From positions 1 through 9,593 of the forward strand of contig PMIZ01000281.1 of assembly GCA_003157225.1 (NCBI GenBank): 9,593 nucleotides of DNA, written 5' to 3'. Under the pieces are notes generated by a model. It was not told the origin of the DNA. It worked only from the letters and a program-made list of their open reading frames with translations, and searched no databases. The DNA is from Actinomycetota bacterium. Lineage in GTDB: Bacteria; Actinomycetota; Thermoleophilia; RBG-16-64-13. The number at the start of each line of letters is the position of its first letter. The stretch's first letter is position 1. Shown here piece after piece: positions 6,529 to 9,593 of the stretch. Both the position numbers and the translations under genes were made by a program.

Positions 6529-6882
6529 ATGGGGAAGATGCCGCTAGACCCAGGCGAAACCAGCCTCGGCACCTGGACGATACTGTACCTTCCTCCGGGA
6601 GGTGGCAAGTACAACGGGGTGCTGAATGTAACCGACCGCCGGCTCCTCTACGACGCCAAGTTCGACGTGTCGACCCGCGGCCTGGTCGAAGAGGCGTTGT
6701 TCATCAAGTGGGGCTCGGAGGGCTATGTGGTCATACCGAGGGAGCGCATCCGCAAGGTGGAGACGCAGAAGAGCATGTTGGCCAAGAAGATCGTTCTCAC
6801 GCTCGACGACGGACAGCAACACGTGTTCAACTACGGCGCCCTGAACATCGACAAGATAGTCGAGGCGATCAACCACAAGTAG
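6529..6882 (+). CDS. Small PH/GRAM-like domain protein
   Basis: This 117-aa protein looks like a single bacterial PH-like or GRAM-like beta barrel. It has a run of short strands: TWTILYLPP (about 15-23), GVLNVTDRRLLYDAKF (about 29-44), ALFIKWG, GYVVIPRERIRKVE, KKIVLTLDDG and HVFNYG. A closing helix, NIDKIVEAINHK, completes the usual seven-strands-plus-helix plan. The phrase G.L.VT.RRLLY is characteristic of this fold in bacterial proteins. It has no signal peptide and no membrane segment, so it is probably cytoplasmic. AAGGAG at 6514-6519 is nine bases before the ATG. An overlapping ATG at 6522 opens a different frame and is not used. The gene stands alone, convergent with the TetR gene, so its context gives no function. 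Such domains may bind lipids, membranes or proteins. Confidence 0.75.
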   Translation: MGKMPLDPGETSLGTWTILYLPPGGGKYNGVLNVTDRRLLYDAKFDVSTRGLVEEALFIKWGSEGYVVIPRERIRKVETQKSMLAKKIVLTLDDGQQHVFNYGALNIDKIVEAINHK

Positions 6883-6969
6883 GACCGCAGAGAAGAGCAG
6901 CGGACAGCATTACCGTTAGTGTGTTCCCTGAAGTGAAGTAGGCACGCGGGCAACCGATCGAAGTGCTTG

Positions 6970-7019
6970 ACAAGGACGATGCCGGCGGCACCGGTGGCTC
7001 CGAAGATGGTCAGTCTCAT
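6970..7019 (-). pseudogene. Truncated N-terminus of a Rossmann-fold NAD(P)-binding protein (NmrA/SDR-like)
   Basis: On the minus strand, 11 bases after the TetR stop, an ATG (7019-7017) opens MRLTIFGATGAAG, the classic first strand and GxxGxxG dinucleotide-binding loop of NmrA-like and atypical short-chain dehydrogenase proteins. These usually begin MRLTIFGATGATG and continue for 200 or more residues. Here family resemblance ends soon after the glycine loop; the frame then stays open as unrelated sequence into the end of the PH-like gene (to 6831). GGCGGATGG lies just before the ATG. TetR genes are often followed by such an oxidoreductase, so this looks like the stump of a former co-transcribed gene removed by deletion. 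The right boundary is exact; the left one is approximate. Confidence 0.6.
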
Positions 7020-7030
7020 CCCATCCGCCC

Positions 7031-7657
7031 CTAGGGCAGTGGCGAAATCACCAGGGGATAGATGACCTCATGGACGATCCGGTGGGCGAAGGCCTTGTCC
7101 GGCGGTTTGCCGCTGGTCAACACCCGGGAGAAGAAGAGCGCCGGGATGATCTCGATGATGAATTCCACATCCCGTCCTCGGGGGACCTCCCCTCTTTCCA
7201 CCGCGCGCTCGAGAACAAGCCGGAGCAGCCTATGGCCCGCCTCGAGAAACCGGTCGTTGAGGGCGCGTGCCAGCTCAGGGTCGCGGCTACAGGCGGTCGC
7301 CAGTCCGGCGATGATGCTGGTCCCGAAATAGTCTTGCCGCTTGAGTTGTCCATGCTCGAGCAGCAGTTCCAGATCGCCCAGGAGGGTGCCGGTGTCCGGT
7401 TCGGGCAGAGTCGGGTGGTGGAGAGCCAGCGCATCGACCACCAGTTCCGCCTTGGAGGACCAACGGCGGTAGAGGGCCGCTTTGCCCGCCCGCGCCCGTG
7501 TGGCGACCATGTCCATGGTCAGGCGGTCATACCCATACTCGCTCAGGACCTCAAGAGTGGCAGCCAGAAGAGCCGCGTCCCGCGACCGGTCCAGCGGGCG
7601 TCCCTTCGGCGGCTGGCCGCTCTCGGTTTTCGAAAGTCCTTCGCTTGAATCAGCCAT
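7031..7657 (-). CDS. TetR-family transcriptional repressor of the MMPL gene
   Basis: The 208-aa protein has the TetR plan. A helix-turn-helix covers about residues 45-64, with LTMDMVATRARAGKAALYRR, followed by WSSKAELV. The C-terminal part (about 85-205), with SRDPELARALNDRF, LERAVERGEV and LTSGKPPDKAF, resembles the TetR_C_11-type ligand and dimer domain. I chose ATG 7657 because GGGAG (7670-7666) lies eight bases before it; an in-frame TTG at 7672 would overlap that site. The gene is divergent from the MMPL transporter, with 89 bases between starts. A perfect inverted repeat there covers the spacer and -35 area of its likely promoter, so it probably represses both itself and the transporter until a ligand releases it. 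The ligand is unknown. Confidence 0.92.
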   Translation of the reverse strand: MADSSEGLSKTESGQPPKGRPLDRSRDAALLAATLEVLSEYGYDRLTMDMVATRARAGKAALYRRWSSKAELVVDALALHHPTLPEPDTGTLLGDLELLLEHGQLKRQDYFGTSIIAGLATACSRDPELARALNDRFLEAGHRLLRLVLERAVERGEVPRGRDVEFIIEIIPALFFSRVLTSGKPPDKAFAHRIVHEVIYPLVISPLP

Positions 7658-7678
7658 CGTCCTCACTCCCAAAATGCT

Positions 7679-7684
7679 AGTATA
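7679..7684 (-). promoter_or_regulatory. Likely -10 element of the TetR gene
   Basis: TATACT on the minus strand is one base from the TATAAT consensus and lies 21 bases before the TetR ATG, leaving a short leader with the ribosome binding site. The -35 area is poor (no TTGACA-like hexamer at 16-18 bases). The sequence is nearly symmetrical: the plus strand offers TAGTAT at 7678-7683, which could serve the MMPL gene. Confidence 0.4.
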
Positions 7685-7690
7685 CGCGCT

Positions 7691-7717
7691 TGCGAAACGG
7701 AACCAGTCTGTTTCGCA
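7691..7717. promoter_or_regulatory. TetR-type operator (27-bp inverted repeat)
   Basis: TGCGAAAC (7691-7698) and GTTTCGCA (7710-7717) are perfect 8-bp inverted arms around an 11-base centre. The repeat lies between the divergent TetR and MMPL genes, 30 bases before the MMPL start, and just upstream of the TetR -10 element. Position, symmetry and length fit a TetR dimer site able to block both promoters. Confidence 0.7.
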
Positions 7718-7746
7718 GTGCGCCCTGACCTGACAAGGAGAGAGTT

Positions 7747-9593
7747 GTGGCCGGACTTGCCCGCTGGTGCTACCGGCACCGCTTTGTAGTCGCCGCCGCC
7801 TGGCTGATCGTACTGTTCGCGGTGGTCATCGTCGAGCAGGCGGTCGGCAGTTCCTACTCCAACTCGTTCACCTTGCCCGGGACCGAGTCCTCGCGCGCTC
7901 TCCAGCTGCTCAGTTCGGCCCTGCCCCAGCAGTCGGGCGACTCGGACACCATCGTCTGGCATACAGCGGACGGTTCCGCGAGCGACCCGGCGGTCAAGGC
8001 GCGCATACAGGGGCTTCTCCAGCAAGTCGCGGTTTCGCCGTCGGTGGCCTCCGTTCGCAGCCCCTACGACGCGGCCGGTGCCGGGCAGGTCAGCAAGGAC
8101 GGTAAGACCGCGTTCGCCACGGTGGTGTTCGCCGGGCTGGCTCCATCGCTGCCCAAGCCCGACGTTCGGCACGTGATTGCTCTCGTCGCTGCGACTCGCA
8201 CGCAAAGTCTGCAGGTCGAAGTAGGCGGCCAGGCCATCGAGAGCGCGAACCAGATTTCGCTCTCGCGCAGTGTGGCCATCGGACTGGTCGCGGCAGCGGT
8301 GATCATCCTCCTCGCTTTCGGCTCGCTCTTCGGCATGCTCCTGCCGCTCATCACGGCCGGCGTCGCCCTCGGGTTGACTTACTTTGGCATCGACCTCATC
8401 TCCCACGCGGTCGGCATCAACTCGATCGCTCCGACCATGGCCATCCTCATCGGGTTGGGCGTGGGCATCGACTATGCGCTCTTCATCGTCACCAGATACC
8501 GCCACGGGTTGAAGGCGGGAATGCCCACGGAAGAAGCGGCGGTGCGAGCGTTGAACACCGCGGGGCGCGCGGTGCTCTTCGCAGGCGGGACGGTCTGTGT
8601 CGCACTGCTCGGGATGCTCGTACTTCGTCTGAACATGCTCGACGGTATGGCCTACTCGTCGGCCTTCGCCGTGGTGCTGACCCTGGCCGCCGCCATGACG
8701 CTCTTGCCCGCCCTTCTGGGTTTCATGGGCCCCCGCCTGCTGAGCCGCAAGGAGCGCCGGCGCCTGGCCGAGGATGGGCCGCGGGAGGGTTATGGCACCG
8801 GCTTCTGGGCACGGCTGGGTGGCTTCGTCTCCCGCCGTCCTATCATCCTCGCGGTGACTGCGTTGATCATCATGCTCGTCCTGGCCAGCCCCTTCGTGTC
8901 GCTGCGCCTGGGCCTCTCCGACGCCGGCAACGATCCGGCCTCCTCCACCACGCGAAGAGCCTACGACCTGCTGACCGCTGGCTTTGGCCCCGGCTTCAAC
9001 GGTCCTCTGCTGCTCGTGGCCCAAACGGGTTCGCCGACCGAAACTGCCGCTCTCGGCCGCTTGACCGAGACGCTGAATAGCGTCCCGGGCGTGGCTGCCG
9101 TGGTCCCCTTCCCCTCCTTGCCCGGGGCCAAGGTGGCTATCGTCGAAGTCATTCCCTCGACTTCGCCTCAGGATGTCAAGACCAGCGAACTGATAACCCA
9201 TCTGCGGACGGATGTGATCCCGGCGGCTGAGAAGGGGAACGGCTTGAAGGTGCTGGTGGGCGGAGCCACAGCCATCTTCGACGACTTCGCCAGCATCATC
9301 ACCTCCAAGTTGCCGCTCTTCATCGGCGTGATCGTGGTGCTGGGCTGCCTGCTCCTGTTCATCGCCTTCCGGAGTTTCGTGGTTCCGGCTACGGCTGCCG
9401 TTATGAACCTGCTCGCCGCTGCTGCCGCCTTCGGGGTCCTCGTCGCCTTCTTCCAGTGGGGCTGGGGATCAGACCGGCTGGGGCTGGGCCGAGCCGGACC
9501 GGTGGAGGCGTTTCTGCCGGTGATCATGCTGGCCGTGCTGTTCGGTCTCTCTATGGACTATCAGGTGTTCCTCGTGAGCCGCATGCACGAGGA
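7747..9593 (+). CDS. MMPL/RND-type membrane exporter (3' end missing)
   Basis: The frame is open from GTG 7747 to the right edge (615 codons). AAGGAG at 7735-7740, six bases before, fixes the start. The order is that of MMPL-family transporters: a first helix at about 11-31, a periplasmic or outer porter domain with FTLPGTESSRA, a helix bundle from about 176, a cytoplasmic loop with charged residues (RKERRRLAEDG, about 336-346), then the second half-repeat: a helix at about 365-385, a second porter domain, and more helices. Asp242-Tyr243 in GLGVGIDYALF and Asp604-Tyr605 in FGLSMDYQVF are the paired Asp-Tyr residues of the proton relay, so both halves look functional. A usual length of 700-900 aa means roughly 100 or more residues lie outside. 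It probably exports a lipid or hydrophobic compound by proton antiport, under TetR control. The substrate is unknown. Confidence 0.92.
   Translation, partial: MAGLARWCYRHRFVVAAAWLIVLFAVVIVEQAVGSSYSNSFTLPGTESSRALQLLSSALPQQSGDSDTIVWHTADGSASDPAVKARIQGLLQQVAVSPSVASVRSPYDAAGAGQVSKDGKTAFATVVFAGLAPSLPKPDVRHVIALVAATRTQSLQVEVGGQAIESANQISLSRSVAIGLVAAAVIILLAFGSLFGMLLPLITAGVALGLTYFGIDLISHAVGINSIAPTMAILIGLGVGIDYALFIVTRYRHGLKAGMPTEEAAVRALNTAGRAVLFAGGTVCVALLGMLVLRLNMLDGMAYSSAFAVVLTLAAAMTLLPALLGFMGPRLLSRKERRRLAEDGPREGYGTGFWARLGGFVSRRPIILAVTALIIMLVLASPFVSLRLGLSDAGNDPASSTTRRAYDLLTAGFGPGFNGPLLLVAQTGSPTETAALGRLTETLNSVPGVAAVVPFPSLPGAKVAIVEVIPSTSPQDVKTSELITHLRTDVIPAAEKGNGLKVLVGGATAIFDDFASIITSKLPLFIGVIVVLGCLLLFIAFRSFVVPATAAVMNLLAAAAAFGVLVAFFQWGWGSDRLGLGRAGPVEAFLPVIMLAVLFGLSMDYQVFLVSRMHE

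Noticed and set aside
6519..6941. 140-aa plus-strand frame overlapping the PH-like gene
   Set aside because: It is a frame-shifted reading of the PH-like gene, Arg/Gln-rich, and its ATG at 6522 is too close to the ribosome site.
6989..6996. CACCGGTG palindrome between convergent genes
   Set aside because: It encodes part of the GATG glycine loop of the Rossmann relic, so the symmetry is explained by coding sequence.
7070..7648. 192-aa plus-strand open frame
   Set aside because: It is the antisense shadow of the TetR gene, which has a clear helix-turn-helix.
7663..9201. 512-aa minus-strand open frame rich in Gly, His, Arg, Glu and Asp
   Set aside because: It is an antisense shadow of the MMPL gene; the composition is what reversed hydrophobic GC-rich codons give. 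It would also overlap the TetR promoter.
1..9593. CRISPR arrays, tRNA or rRNA genes, complete insertion sequences, defence systems
   Set aside because: I looked on both strands for repeat-spacer patterns, tRNA arm motifs, transposase motifs and defence domains and found none that could be supported.

Overview
The window is high-GC bacterial DNA with clear Shine-Dalgarno sites and a mix of ATG and GTG starts. A GT2 plus GT39 (YkcC/YkcB-like) pair with a glycine-rich linker, an MMPL transporter controlled by a TetR regulator, and an orphan MEDS protein suggest an Actinomycetota-like or related soil or environmental bacterium. This placement is inference; there is no rRNA or other marker gene.

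Layout from left to right: (1) a minus-strand lipoprotein with a transglutaminase-like Cys-His-Glu domain, cut off by the left edge; (2) a 442-bp divergent spacer; (3) a stand-alone MEDS-domain sensor protein, perhaps followed by a small coupled ORF; (4) a GT2 polyprenyl-phosphate sugar transferase (GtrB/YkcC type), preceded by a strong hairpin just upstream of its ribosome binding site; (5) a large GT39 membrane glycosyltransferase (YkcB/ArnT-like), preceded by a short leader ORF whose stop overlaps a possible GTG start; (6) a 638-bp gene-poor stretch holding a frameshifted C-terminal relic of a secreted-type protein; (7) a 117-aa PH/GRAM-like protein; (8) a truncated N-terminus of an NAD(P)-binding Rossmann protein; (9) a TetR regulator divergent from (10) an MMPL/RND-type exporter that runs off the right edge, with a clear inverted-repeat operator between them.

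Two functional modules stand out. The GT2 and GT39 genes probably form an envelope glycosylation route: the GT2 enzyme charges a polyprenyl-phosphate carrier with a sugar on the inner face, and the GT39 enzyme transfers that sugar to an acceptor outside. No GtrA-type flippase is visible here. The TetR/MMPL pair is a classic self-regulated export locus. Its neighbour on the minus strand, an oxidoreductase that may once have been co-transcribed with the TetR gene, is now only a stub.

I see no CRISPR array, tRNA, rRNA, intact insertion sequence or phage gene, and no convincing new multi-gene system. The most useful leads are the gene relics, the operator, and the two leader structures (hairpin and overlapping uORF) in the glycosyltransferase region.
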